64,000 bases of DNA from Aureibaculum luteum (GCF_003449015.1 NZ_QRGD01000005.1:248001-312000); one strand, 5' to 3'. Shown: positions 45,863 through 55,585, counted from the stretch's first letter. Made by a program: numbers and translations. The notes: generated by a model from the sequence alone, not told the origin.

Positions 45863-48622
45863 ATGAAAAAATTAACTTTAATCGTTTTAATATTAAATTT
45901 TCACATTGCAGTAGCCCAAAATGCTTCTGAAAAAATTACCATTGATTATGGTAACAAAAGTATTACTGATGTTTTAAAAGTAATTGAAGAAAAAACCAAT
46001 TATCGTTTTTATTATATTGACAGTTGGTTTAATGACAATTATAGAATCTCAGGAAAATATTCCAACACAACACTCTCTTCAATTTTAGATGATATTTTTG
46101 AGCAAACATTAATCAATTATTTTATAACGAAAAAAAATAAAATCATTTTAACTCAAAACAATATTATTTACGATAAACTACCAAGTGATCCATTAAAAAA
46201 GGATAAAAATGAATTTTCAGAATCTAAAGGAAAAAAACCAGTTTTTATTTCTCAAAATAGAACAAACAACACTACTAACTTAAAAACCATTAGAATAGGT
46301 AAACAGAATAAAAATGATGGTTTGCAGGAGTTTATTCTTACTGGTAAAGTTGTGCATTCAGAATCTAAAATGCCAATTCCTAATTTGGTTTTTAGCGTAC
46401 CTAATCATAATATAAATACAATTACAGATTTAGATGGTAATTATTCTATAAAACTGCCAATTGGTATCAATTATGTAAGGTTAAAATCAATTGGTATGTT
46501 AGATATTAGGGCTAAAATTATTATCTATAATAATGGTGTTTATAATTTTAGTATGGCCGATAATCCAGAAATTTTAGATGAAGTTGTTATAGATGTAAAT
46601 AAAGATAAAAACATAAGACAATCAATAACTGGAATTACTCAAATTCAAATTGAAAGTACAAAAACAATCCCGTTAGTTTTAGGAGAAAGAGATGTTTTAA
46701 AGGTGGCTACTACCCTACCGGGAATTTCTACTGCCGGTGAAGCAGCGGCTGGTTACAATGTTAGAGGAGGTAGAACCGACCAAAATTTAATGCTATTAGA
46801 CGATGCTGTAATTTATAACCCCACTCATTTTTTTGGGATATTTTCGGCGTTGAATCCATATACTACAGGAAGTTTAGATATTTATAAAGGAAATATTCCT
46901 GCAAAATATGGAGGTAGATTGTCTTCTGTTTTTGATATTAATACTAAAAAAGGAAATACTAAGAAATTTAAAGGAGAAGGTTCTATTGGTCCGGTAACGG
47001 GTAACTTAACTTTTGAAACTCCAATTGTTAAAGAAAAATCATCTTTAATTGTTGGAGCAAGAGCAACATATTCAGATTGGCTTTTAAAAGCTACTAATGA
47101 AAAAAAATTAGAAAATAGCAATGCCTCTTTTTATGATGCCATACTTAAGTACACACATACTTTTAATGAGAACAATGACCTTTCTGCTACCGCATATTAC
47201 AGTTCAGATGATTTTAGCATTGCATCAGATTCTGTTTATGGCTATAGTAATATGTTACTTTCATTGAGATGGAACCATAAATTTGATACAAAAAATAAAG
47301 CCAGTCTCATTTTAGCACATAGTAAATATAACTTTAATATTGATTATGAAAGTAGCAATGGAAATAGCAACTTTGATTTTGCTTATAAAGTTCAAGAAAC
47401 GGAACTTAAGCTATTAATGTCTTACAAACCAAATAGTAAGCATACTTTTGATTATGGATTGTCAGGAAAATTATACAATAACAAACCAGGTAAAAAAACA
47501 CCAAATGGAGGTAATTCAATTGTAATACCAACAACCATTGACCAAGAAAGAGCATTAGAATCGGCATTGTTTGTTTCTGATGACTATAATATAAATGATG
47601 ATTTTACAATTAATGCAGGTTTAAGATACTCTAATTATGCCTTTTTAGGCAAAGCAAGTCAAATAGCGTATGCTGATGATTTACCCAGAAATGAAGCTAC
47701 TGGAATAGATACTTTAAATTATAAAAAAAATGAAGTTGTAAAAAACTATGGAGGTCCTGAAATTCGGCTATCAGCTCGATACTCTTTAAGTCCAAGTCTT
47801 TCAATAAAAGCTAGTTACAATAATAACTATCAATTTATTCACACCTTATCTAATAACACAACAGCCTCGCCAACAGATACATGGAAACTTTCTGATTATA
47901 ATATAAAACCTCAAAGGGCTAATCAATATGCACTTGGTCTGTATAAAAACATTGAGGGAAACATGTATGAATTAAGCCTAGAAGCTTATTATAAAAAAAT
48001 TAAAAATACTTTAGATTATAAGGTTGGGGCAGAATTGTTATTAAACAATTCTATAGAAACAGAAATTTTACAAGGAGATGGAAAAGCCTATGGCGTTGAG
48101 TTTTTACTTAAAAAAACAAAAGGTAATCTAAACGGATGGATAGGTTATACCTATTCTAAATCTTTGGTTAAACTAAACAGTAACTTTAGTGAGAACCGTG
48201 TTAATAATGGTAATTATTTTGATTCTAATTTTGATAAGCCACACGATTTAAGTATTGTGGCTAACTACAAATTGACAAAACGATACAGTTTTTCAGCAAA
48301 CTTTGTTTATCAAACTGGTAGACCCATTACATATCCAATAGGTCAATATCAATTTGAAGGCGAAGATTATGTTTTTTACAGTGAAAGAAACAAATTCAGA
48401 ATACCAGATTATTACAGATTAGATTTAGGTATTAATATTGAAGGCAATCATAAAATTAAAAAATTGGCTCATAGTTTTTGGAACATTTCTGTTTACAATG
48501 TCTTAGGAAGAAACAATCCTTTTTCAGTATATTTTGTGACAGAAGACGGAGCTATAAAAGGTTATAAAAGTTCTATTTTCTCTGTACCAGTACCTACAAT
48601 TACTTATAATTTTAAATTTTAA
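45863..48622 (+). CDS. TonB-dependent outer-membrane receptor with STN and carboxypeptidase-regulatory-like domains
   Basis: 919 residues. Signal peptide to about 18 (FHIAVAQN), then a secretin/TonB N-terminal (STN) domain (about 22-95, KITIDYGNKSITDVLKVIEE), a CarboxypepD_reg-like domain (about 157-240, FILTGKVVHSESKMPIPNL), the TonB plug (GYNVRGGRTDQNLMLLDDA, PAKYGGRLSSVFDI) and a beta-barrel ending in ITYNFKF. The STN domain often pairs with an anti-sigma factor/ECF sigma, but no fecI/fecR is nearby. With the DUF4249 lipoprotein behind it, it forms a receptor-lipoprotein pair analogous to SusCD; the ligand is unknown. Confidence 0.92.
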   Translation: MKKLTLIVLILNFHIAVAQNASEKITIDYGNKSITDVLKVIEEKTNYRFYYIDSWFNDNYRISGKYSNTTLSSILDDIFEQTLINYFITKKNKIILTQNNIIYDKLPSDPLKKDKNEFSESKGKKPVFISQNRTNNTTNLKTIRIGKQNKNDGLQEFILTGKVVHSESKMPIPNLVFSVPNHNINTITDLDGNYSIKLPIGINYVRLKSIGMLDIRAKIIIYNNGVYNFSMADNPEILDEVVIDVNKDKNIRQSITGITQIQIESTKTIPLVLGERDVLKVATTLPGISTAGEAAAGYNVRGGRTDQNLMLLDDAVIYNPTHFFGIFSALNPYTTGSLDIYKGNIPAKYGGRLSSVFDINTKKGNTKKFKGEGSIGPVTGNLTFETPIVKEKSSLIVGARATYSDWLLKATNEKKLENSNASFYDAILKYTHTFNENNDLSATAYYSSDDFSIASDSVYGYSNMLLSLRWNHKFDTKNKASLILAHSKYNFNIDYESSNGNSNFDFAYKVQETELKLLMSYKPNSKHTFDYGLSGKLYNNKPGKKTPNGGNSIVIPTTIDQERALESALFVSDDYNINDDFTINAGLRYSNYAFLGKASQIAYADDLPRNEATGIDTLNYKKNEVVKNYGGPEIRLSARYSLSPSLSIKASYNNNYQFIHTLSNNTTASPTDTWKLSDYNIKPQRANQYALGLYKNIEGNMYELSLEAYYKKIKNTLDYKVGAELLLNNSIETEILQGDGKAYGVEFLLKKTKGNLNGWIGYTYSKSLVKLNSNFSENRVNNGNYFDSNFDKPHDLSIVANYKLTKRYSFSANFVYQTGRPITYPIGQYQFEGEDYVFYSERNKFRIPDYYRLDLGINIEGNHKIKKLAHSFWNISVYNVLGRNNPFSVYFVTEDGAIKGYKSSIFSVPVPTITYNFKF

Positions 48623-48638
48623 AATGAGATTATATTAA

Positions 48639-49838
48639 ATGAAAAAATTAAAAAAACATACCTTAATATTACTATTAACCTTAGGTTTTATTACTAATTC
48701 ATGTATAGACACATTTGATGTAAAAACTATAGGGTTTGAAAATGCACTTGTGGTTGAAGCTTTAATTACCAATGAATTTAAGATACACCAAATTAAACTA
48801 TCAAGTTCATTCACTTTTGAAGAAGTAAATCCCCAGGCAATAACCAATGCTGTTGTTTACATAACCGATGATAAAGGAGGCCGAATTGATTTTGTTGAAA
48901 CCTTTATTTCAGGTGAATATAATTCTAATATACCATTTGCTGCCGAAGCTGGTAAAATCTACCAATTGTTCATTACAACTTCTGATAACAACACGTATGA
49001 ATCTAAAGCAATACCATTGTCTGCTATTTCTCAAATAGATAGTGTTTATGTAGAACGTGGTAAAAATAATTTTAACGAAAATGGTGTTTCTATCTTTATA
49101 GATAGTTACGACCCTACAGGCGGTTCTAATTATTATAGATATGAATATGAAGAAACCTATAAAATAATTGCCCCAAAATGGTCACAATTTGACTTAATTA
49201 TGACGTCTAGTACTCCACCATATCAATTTGATTTTCTTCCAAAAAATACAGAAAAAAGAATATGTTATAAAACCGAGTTTTCAACCGGAATAACTTTAAC
49301 TGAAACAACTGATTTACTCGAAGATAGAGTAGGAAAATTCAAAATAAGGTTTATAAATAATGAGAATCCAATTATTTCGCACCGATACAGTATATTAGTA
49401 AAGCAATATGTACAATCAATTGATACCTACACCTATTTTAAAACCCTAAAGAAGTTCTCTACACCTCAGAATGGTATTGCTCAAAATCAACCAGGATTTT
49501 TTGAAGGTAATATGCGTTCATCAAATGATAGTGATAGAAAAATTATTGGAATTTTTGATGTCTCTTCAGTATCTGAAAAAAGAATGTATTTTAATTATAA
49601 AGATTTATTTGTTGGTGAAAATTTACCACCCTATTTTTCGACGTGTGGCTCAACCAAACCATCAATTATACCTGAAGAGAATAGTCCACCAGATTTGGTG
49701 ACAGAATTAGAAAATGGTGGAGTAAACTTTTATCTAGAAACAGGAGACGCTACTGCTCCCTACGAATTAGTACCGTCTGCTTGTGGAGATTGCACGTTAA
49801 TAGGAACAAATGTTAAACCAGACTTTTGGTATGAATAA
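48639..49838 (+). CDS. DUF4249 family lipoprotein
   Basis: 399 residues with a lipoprotein signal ending in FITNSC (lipobox Cys about residue 22). The mature protein starts IDTFDVKTIGFENALVVEAL and continues with the beta-sandwich pattern of DUF4249, including AAEAGKIYQLFITTSDNNTY, FFEGNMRSSNDSDRKIIGIF and the C-terminal Cys pair SACGDCTLIG. In Bacteroidota these proteins are encoded right behind a TonB receptor, as here (16 bp spacing), and probably capture its ligand at the surface. Confidence 0.88.
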   Translation: MKKLKKHTLILLLTLGFITNSCIDTFDVKTIGFENALVVEALITNEFKIHQIKLSSSFTFEEVNPQAITNAVVYITDDKGGRIDFVETFISGEYNSNIPFAAEAGKIYQLFITTSDNNTYESKAIPLSAISQIDSVYVERGKNNFNENGVSIFIDSYDPTGGSNYYRYEYEETYKIIAPKWSQFDLIMTSSTPPYQFDFLPKNTEKRICYKTEFSTGITLTETTDLLEDRVGKFKIRFINNENPIISHRYSILVKQYVQSIDTYTYFKTLKKFSTPQNGIAQNQPGFFEGNMRSSNDSDRKIIGIFDVSSVSEKRMYFNYKDLFVGENLPPYFSTCGSTKPSIIPEENSPPDLVTELENGGVNFYLETGDATAPYELVPSACGDCTLIGTNVKPDFWYE

Positions 49839-51564
49839 ATATTTTTACATAACTATATTTACTTTGGGTATTTGTTTTAACAAAATAAATGCTCAGGAAA
49901 TTGAGCAGCCAATTATCCCTCTGGAACATGTTTTCGTACATTTTAACACCAGTTTTTTAGTCTCTGGTGAAAACATATATTATAAATTATATTGCATAAA
50001 TACCAACACCGAAAAATTAAGTACCCTGAGTAAAATAGCATATTTAGAGTTAATTGACAACGATTTAAAGTCCATTTTCAAACACAAAATCAAATTAGAA
50101 AATGGCGTTAGTTCTGGAGATTTTTTTATACCTGCTGACATTGCATCTGGTAACTATAAATTAATAGCATATACGCATTGGATGCGTAATTGGTCAAATA
50201 ATATTTTTAAAAATGATATGTTTATAATTAATCCATTTGAAAAAAATAGACCTGATATTTTTGTTAAAAATGATTCCCTAGATATAATCACTAACCATAC
50301 GCTAATTGACCCATTGCAAACCATTTCGGGAATTAGAAATACTAATAATTATGTAACATTATCTGTTTTAAAAAAGAAATATGGATTAAGAGAAAAGGTC
50401 GAATTAAATATTAGCAATTCAGATCCAATAAATAATTTGGGTAACTATTCAATTTCTGTTGCTAAAATTGATTCTATTTTTATACCCCGCATGTTTACTT
50501 CCGTAAATTATGCCAAATTATTTGAATCTAAAAACCGGAATAAAATAACCTTTTTACCAGAACTAAGAGGTGAACTTATTAGTGGTAAAGTTCTAAATAT
50601 TAATAAGGAGCCCGTTTCTAATAGTATCGTAGCTATTTCATTACCAGGAAAAAATTTTCAGCTTAAAATTGCAACAACAAATAATAATGGCTCTTTCTAC
50701 ACCTATTTAAATAATAACTATCCAAACAATAGTGCCATCTTTCAAATATTGGATATGCAAAACGAAGAATATAATTTATATGTTGACAAACACACTCCTT
50801 TAGTGTTAAAAGACCTAGAGTTTTCAAAATTTAAAGTTACTCCAGCAATGAGAAAAATAATAATCAATCGTAGTGTTCAAAATCAAATTGAAAATTCATA
50901 TTCATCAATTAAATTAGATTATGAAGATAGTATTTTTCATATAGAGCCTTTTTATAAATCAAAAATTACACAGACCTACCGGTTAGATGACTACACCCGA
51001 TTTCCTTCAGTAAAAGAAACAGCAATAGAAATTATGTCTAATGTTTTTGTTAGACAACATAATAAGAAAAGTACAATGCATGTTATCTTTTCCGAAAACC
51101 AGATAAACTTCAAATTATTACCTATGATTATTATAGATGGCATTTTAGTACAAAATCATGAGGAAGCACTTGCGTATAATCCGAATAATATAGACAAAAT
51201 ACACGTTATTCAATCGCAATATGTTTATGGATCTAAAATATATCAAGGTATTATTTCAATTGAAACAAAACAGGGTAATTATAAAACCTTGGCACAAAGT
51301 AATTCTGTAAAAGAAATTAATCTTTTTAAACCATTAGTTAAAAAGCACTACTATAAACAAGTCTATGATAATAAATCAAACTTCGATAGAATACCAGATT
51401 ATAGAAATATTTTATTTTGGGAACCTTATCTAACGTTGCCTAAAAAAAATAATCAACTTTCTTTCTACGCATCTGACATTACGGGATATTATCAGATTAG
51501 ACTTGAAGGATTTAATGAAGATGGCTCTCCTATTAGCTTACAAGAAATAATAAAAGTGAATTGA
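49831..51564 (+). CDS. Exported protein with MG2-like domain and C-terminal TonB plug-like module
   Basis: 577 residues from ATG 49831, overlapping the DUF4249 stop by 8 bp; the longer frame from 49810 adds MLNQTFG and would place the signal peptide (MNKYFYITIFTLGICFNKIN) too far in. Residues 25-140 resemble a macroglobulin MG2 domain (FLVSGENIYYKLYC, GDFFIPADIASGNYKLIAYT). About residues 250-300 look like a CarboxypepD_reg repeat (GKVLNINKEPVSNSIVAISL). Near 420-490, MIIIDGILVQNHEEALAYNP...IYQGIISIETKQG matches a TonB plug, but no barrel follows. Such proteins occur beside TonB/DUF4249 pairs; the role is unknown. Confidence 0.75.
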   Translation: MNKYFYITIFTLGICFNKINAQEIEQPIIPLEHVFVHFNTSFLVSGENIYYKLYCINTNTEKLSTLSKIAYLELIDNDLKSIFKHKIKLENGVSSGDFFIPADIASGNYKLIAYTHWMRNWSNNIFKNDMFIINPFEKNRPDIFVKNDSLDIITNHTLIDPLQTISGIRNTNNYVTLSVLKKKYGLREKVELNISNSDPINNLGNYSISVAKIDSIFIPRMFTSVNYAKLFESKNRNKITFLPELRGELISGKVLNINKEPVSNSIVAISLPGKNFQLKIATTNNNGSFYTYLNNNYPNNSAIFQILDMQNEEYNLYVDKHTPLVLKDLEFSKFKVTPAMRKIIINRSVQNQIENSYSSIKLDYEDSIFHIEPFYKSKITQTYRLDDYTRFPSVKETAIEIMSNVFVRQHNKKSTMHVIFSENQINFKLLPMIIIDGILVQNHEEALAYNPNNIDKIHVIQSQYVYGSKIYQGIISIETKQGNYKTLAQSNSVKEINLFKPLVKKHYYKQVYDNKSNFDRIPDYRNILFWEPYLTLPKKNNQLSFYASDITGYYQIRLEGFNEDGSPISLQEIIKVN

Positions 51565-51572
51565 GATAATGC

Positions 51573-52646
51573 TTATTTTTTGATTTCAACTGAATTAAGA
51601 GTAGCCTTTCTATTAATTTTTTTTGTTTCAGTAAAAATGAAATTATCAATAAAATATACTTCTTTCGGTACTTCAAATTTTGTTAAATACCGTAAAGTGG
51701 TAATTTGATCAATTACTTTATTTTCTTTTTTCTCACATTCAATAATCAATATCAGCTTCTCTCCTAGTATATCATCTGGAACACCTGCTACAAAAAAACG
51801 TTGATGAATTATTTTTGCTAATTTTTCCTCAATTTGTTCAGGGATTAACTTTATACCTCCAGAATTAATAACATTATCAGCACGCCCTAACCATTTAAAT
51901 TCATTTTTAGTAATAATTTCAACCAAATCATTGGTAGTTATTATTTCATCAGAAATTTCAGGTGCCTCAATTTCCAAACATCCTCTTGAATTTTTTGAGA
52001 TAGTAACCTTATCAAGAGTTTCGTAATTAGAGGACTTCAAAGCTACTCCTTGTAGGGATGGATTATTTAGCCTTTTTACAGCAATATGTGTAATGGTCTC
52101 TGTCATACCATAGGTAGCGAATATTTCTGTTGAAACCGATTGTAAATTTTCAAACAGATTATTATCTACTGCACCACCGCCTATAATAAGTTTTTTTACT
52201 TTATCCAAATACTCTAGCGAATGATGGACTTGTAAAGGCACCATTGCACAGAAATCATAAGTTCTATCAATTTGTTGTAACGGACTAGAACTTGCCTCTA
52301 TCACGTCTAAATGCCATCCTAACGTCAAAGCTCTTACCAACATCATTTTTCCTGCAATATAATCTGTAGAAAGACATAATAAAGCCGTTGTATTTTCTCG
52401 TAAATCAAAAAAAGTACCTGTAGCTATGGCACTATTGACCATATATTCCTTCTTTAACTTTATGCTTTTAGGAGTTCCTGTAGAACCAGAAGTTTGAACG
52501 TTTACAGTTTTACTTTCATCAAACCAATCTTCTAAAAAAGTAGTAATACTTGAAGATATATTTTTTGAAAATGACATCAATTCTTCCTTCGAAACAAAAG
52601 ATGTTCCGTTGAGTTTAAAGTTTTTATGGTAGTTATTGTTGTGCAT
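51573..52646 (-). CDS. menE: o-Succinylbenzoate-CoA ligase (AMP-binding enzyme of menaquinone synthesis)
   Basis: 357 residues, shorter than usual acyl-CoA ligases, as seen in Bacteroidota MenE. The AMP-binding P-loop is VQTSGSTGTPKSIKLKK, followed by ATYGMTETITHIAV, KWLGRADNVINSGGIKL and the catalytic Lys near the end in TKKINRKATL. It activates o-succinylbenzoate with CoA. menC lies 1 kb away and menA 6 kb away on the same strand, which supports the assignment. Its 3' end abuts the accessory TonB cluster (8 bp gap), and a diverged copy of that end lies on the other side of the cluster. Confidence 0.88.
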   Translation of the reverse strand: MHNNNYHKNFKLNGTSFVSKEELMSFSKNISSSITTFLEDWFDESKTVNVQTSGSTGTPKSIKLKKEYMVNSAIATGTFFDLRENTTALLCLSTDYIAGKMMLVRALTLGWHLDVIEASSSPLQQIDRTYDFCAMVPLQVHHSLEYLDKVKKLIIGGGAVDNNLFENLQSVSTEIFATYGMTETITHIAVKRLNNPSLQGVALKSSNYETLDKVTISKNSRGCLEIEAPEISDEIITTNDLVEIITKNEFKWLGRADNVINSGGIKLIPEQIEEKLAKIIHQRFFVAGVPDDILGEKLILIIECEKKENKVIDQITTLRYLTKFEVPKEVYFIDNFIFTETKKINRKATLNSVEIKK

Positions 52647-52651
52647 TAGAT

Positions 52652-52680
52652 AAACGCCCCTTCAATCCCCTTAAGGAGAT
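52652..52680. repeat. Short palindromic intergenic repeat, copy 4 (degenerate)
   Basis: aaacgccccttcaatcccct followed by taaggagat resembles copies 1-3 with more changes in the palindrome. It lies between the CPBP gene and menE. Confidence 0.5.
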
Positions 52681-52682
52681 CA

Positions 52683-53624
52683 CTAATCGATTAAAACTGG
52701 TTCTTCAACTTTACCAAATAATTTTTCTTTCCAATTTGTCCAGCCATATTTTTTTGAAAAAATGAATAACAAAATGGGATATATAATAAATACAGGTAAA
52801 TATGTATTTAAACCCAAAGACGGTTCCGAAGTATCTATATATAGAGCATCTGTCTGAAATACGGACCAATTGGTTGTTATTAAAAATGCCGCGATAATAT
52901 TATTTGAAGCATGTAAACCTAATGCAAGTTCAGTTCCTTCATCCATTAAGGTAGAAATTCCATAAAGGAAACCTGTTCCAATATAAAATACCATAATCCC
53001 AAATCCTAATTTTTCAACTTCCGGATTCATTCCGTGTAAAAGGCCGAACGCAGTAGAAGTCACTATTAACGGAAACCACCTATTCTTAGCTAACACTCCT
53101 AAGCCTTGCATTAAATAGCCTCTAAATACCAATTCTTCAGCACTTGTTTGAAATGGTAATAATAAAAAGGAAACCAATACCAATGTAAAAAACGGTATAG
53201 GTTTAAAATTCCATACAAAATCATCTGGAGATAAATACACACCAACTAAAGACATTACCAAAACTATACCTCCCCAAAGTATAAATGCAAACCAAAATCG
53301 TTTCCAATCAATTTCAGAACGAGAAGTAATCAAGCTTTTGAAGCTACGCTTATGCACAAATCTTACAAAAAAGTATAAAATAAAGAGAGCCACGATAAAG
53401 GTAAAAATCATCAATCCTAAAAATAAATTGTTGTCAATACCTGCTTTCATGAAATTATCCGCAGCTTCTTTTCTAAACAAATCCATATCGCCATCTACAG
53501 CAAAATATCCTGCAACCATTAATGGAATACTTGCAAACTGAATACCTACAAAAATTGAAACAAATGTAAGTACATACATCCACCAATCATTTCTTCCTTT
53601 ATATGCTTGTTGTATAAAATTCAT
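52683..53624 (-). CDS. CPBP family intramembrane glutamic endopeptidase
   Basis: 313 residues with about eight transmembrane helices. The catalytic motifs of the CPBP/Rce1-like family are present: EELVFRGYL (EExxxR), FGLLHGM with the second-motif His, and LHASNNIIAAFL. It is a membrane protease of the CAAX-protease-like family; bacterial members act in bacteriocin self-immunity or envelope processing, with most substrates unknown. It lies between menC and menE, a placement also common in flavobacteria from memory. Confidence 0.92.
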   Translation of the reverse strand: MNFIQQAYKGRNDWWMYVLTFVSIFVGIQFASIPLMVAGYFAVDGDMDLFRKEAADNFMKAGIDNNLFLGLMIFTFIVALFILYFFVRFVHKRSFKSLITSRSEIDWKRFWFAFILWGGIVLVMSLVGVYLSPDDFVWNFKPIPFFTLVLVSFLLLPFQTSAEELVFRGYLMQGLGVLAKNRWFPLIVTSTAFGLLHGMNPEVEKLGFGIMVFYIGTGFLYGISTLMDEGTELALGLHASNNIIAAFLITTNWSVFQTDALYIDTSEPSLGLNTYLPVFIIYPILLFIFSKKYGWTNWKEKLFGKVEEPVLID

Positions 53625-53653
53625 CTTTCAATTTTGATTTTCAAAAATAAGAG

Positions 53654-54688
53654 TTAAAAACTAAACTGCCATTTTAAATTAGGGTTATAATGAAGCTTTC
53701 CATTTTTAACTTGCAAAGGTGATTCAAAATTGTTGGTAAATAATCCTCCTGTACCCAACCCTTGCGGCATTGTTGTATTTAAGCTATATGTAAACTGAGC
53801 AATGGAATTTAGTCCAATATTACTTTCAAGTGCCGAAGTAATCCACCACAACACATTGTATTGATTTGATATTTCAATCCAATCTTTACTCCCTTGAAAA
53901 CCTCCAATTAAGCTGGGTTTTAAAATAATATATTGAGGCTTAATAGTTTCCAATAAATTTTGCTTTTCTACTGAATTGAATACTCCTATCAATTCTTCAT
54001 CTAATGCAATGGGTAGAAGTGTTTTATCACACAAAGAAGCCATTTCTTGCCACTGCCCTGCTTTAATAGGCTGTTCAATGGAATGTAAATCAAATTCTGA
54101 TAATCTATGTAACTTTTCTAATGCATTTTGAGGTGTAAAAGCTCCATTTGCATCTACTCTTAACTCGATATCAGATGCCTTAAACTCTTTTCTAATAGAT
54201 TTTAAAAGTTCTATTTCGGCATCAAAATCAATAGCCCCAATTTTTAATTTTAGCGTAGTGAATCCTGCCGCTAATTTTTCTAAAATTTGTTGCTTCATAA
54301 AATGAGCAGTACCCATCCAAATTAAGCCATTTATAGCTATTGAAGCGTTACCTTTTGTAAATTCGGAGGGGAACAACATAAATTTATTCTTATTTTGAAT
54401 CGAGCTTAATGCTTGTTCTAATCCAAATTGAATGGAAGGAAACTCAGATAATTCTTTTATTAGTATGTCCTTTTCTAAATTTATATTATTACAAAGCCAT
54501 TGCAGTTTTTCTTCATAATCTGGTCTGTCATCTGCACTTAACCCCTTAAAAAGACCACACTCCCCTATGCCATTCTGACCCTCTTTATTTATGAATAAAA
54601 AATAAGTTTCTTTGGTATGCAATATCCCGCGAGAAGTACCGCTGGCCTGCTTAAAATTGAGAATGTATTTTTTATAATTTGCCTTCAT
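53654..54688 (-). CDS. menC: o-Succinylbenzoate synthase
   Basis: 344 residues from ATG 54688. A longer frame to 54733 would run almost into the tRNA gene, so I choose the internal ATG before KANYKKYILNFKQASG. It belongs to the enolase/mandelate racemase superfamily: the acid-base Lys in TTLKLKIGAIDFD, metal ligands in RVDANGAF, SIEQPIKAG and ALDEEL, and the second Lys in IILKPSLIGG. It dehydrates SHCHC to o-succinylbenzoate, the substrate of MenE encoded two genes downstream. Confidence 0.9.
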   Translation of the reverse strand: MKANYKKYILNFKQASGTSRGILHTKETYFLFINKEGQNGIGECGLFKGLSADDRPDYEEKLQWLCNNINLEKDILIKELSEFPSIQFGLEQALSSIQNKNKFMLFPSEFTKGNASIAINGLIWMGTAHFMKQQILEKLAAGFTTLKLKIGAIDFDAEIELLKSIRKEFKASDIELRVDANGAFTPQNALEKLHRLSEFDLHSIEQPIKAGQWQEMASLCDKTLLPIALDEELIGVFNSVEKQNLLETIKPQYIILKPSLIGGFQGSKDWIEISNQYNVLWWITSALESNIGLNSIAQFTYSLNTTMPQGLGTGGLFTNNFESPLQVKNGKLHYNPNLKWQFSF

Positions 54689-54735
54689 TTTCTGTATTAA
54701 AAACAACAAATATATACTATTTTTGTAAGGCAATT

Positions 54736-54807
54736 GCCCTCGTAGTTCAATGGATAGAATAGAAGTTTCCTAAACTTTAGATCCAAGTTCGATTCTTGGC
54801 GAGGGTA
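54736..54807 (+). tRNA. tRNA-Arg (anticodon CCT)
   Basis: A complete cloverleaf: acceptor arm GCCCTCG with CGAGGGT, D arm with AATGGATAG, anticodon loop TTCCTAA (anticodon CCT, arginine AGG), and T arm with GTTCGATTC. The CCA end is not encoded. It is divergent from menC, 47 bp from its chosen start. Confidence 0.95.
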
Positions 54808-54904
54808 CTAATTTTTCATAAGACTTGAGATATAAACCATCCGATTTGAGACTGCATTGCATTTCTTAAAATAGTTAAATCCCAAAACAATTAGCATAAA
54901 GCAT

Positions 54905-55585
54905 TTACAATTCTATAACACCACCTATTTCTAGTAAAATCAACTCTTTATCCTTATCAGCGAATTTTTTCACAGCTATTTTATGGTCAATTTTTATATA
55001 ACCAAAAGTATCGAAGTGACAACCTAAAATTTTATCACATTCCACAAAATCGGAAGCAACAATGGCACTTTCTGTGCCCATTGTAAAATTATCACCAACG
55101 GGTAAAATAGCTAAATCTAGTTTTCCGATGACCATAGGGATCAATTTCATGTCATATGTTAACGCAGTATCTCCAGCTATATAAACTTTATGATTTGCTG
55201 TTTCTAGGACAAAGCCCGCCGGATTACCACCATAACTACCATCGGGAAAAGAACTTGTATGAATGGCATTAACCATATGTAGTTTTCCAAAATCGAATTG
55301 CCAAGTACCTCCATGATTCATAGGGTGCCCTTTAATACCTTTAGCTTCAAAGTGATTTACAATTTCAAAATTTGAAATAATATTCGCACCAGTATTTTTT
55401 GCGATGGCTTCTACATCTAAAATATGATCGCCATGGGCATGGGTTAGTAAAATATAGTCCGCTTTTAATGCATTAATATCGATGTTTTTAGCCAATTCAT
55501 TACCTGTAATAAATGGGTCAACAATAATTGTTTTTCCTTGTGTTTCAATGCTTAAAGTAGCATGTCCGAGATACGTGATTTTCAT
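54905..55585 (-). CDS. Metal-dependent hydrolase, metallo-beta-lactamase fold (UPF0173/YtkL-like)
   Basis: 226 residues from ATG 55585; the frame continues upstream to 55648, but MKITYLGHATLSIETQGKTI is the standard family start. The zinc motif is LTHAHGDHILDVEA, with further ligands in HTSSFPDGSYGG, IAGDTALTYDM and CHFDTFGYI. The family hydrolyses unknown, probably ester or phosphodiester, substrates. It follows the copper-type TonB receptor gene on the same strand. Confidence 0.9.
   Translation of the reverse strand: MKITYLGHATLSIETQGKTIIVDPFITGNELAKNIDINALKADYILLTHAHGDHILDVEAIAKNTGANIISNFEIVNHFEAKGIKGHPMNHGGTWQFDFGKLHMVNAIHTSSFPDGSYGGNPAGFVLETANHKVYIAGDTALTYDMKLIPMVIGKLDLAILPVGDNFTMGTESAIVASDFVECDKILGCHFDTFGYIKIDHKIAVKKFADKDKELILLEIGGVIEL

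Noticed and set aside
54736-54807. tRNA-Arg as an integration site
   Set aside because: No partial tRNA copy and no integrase is seen on either side.
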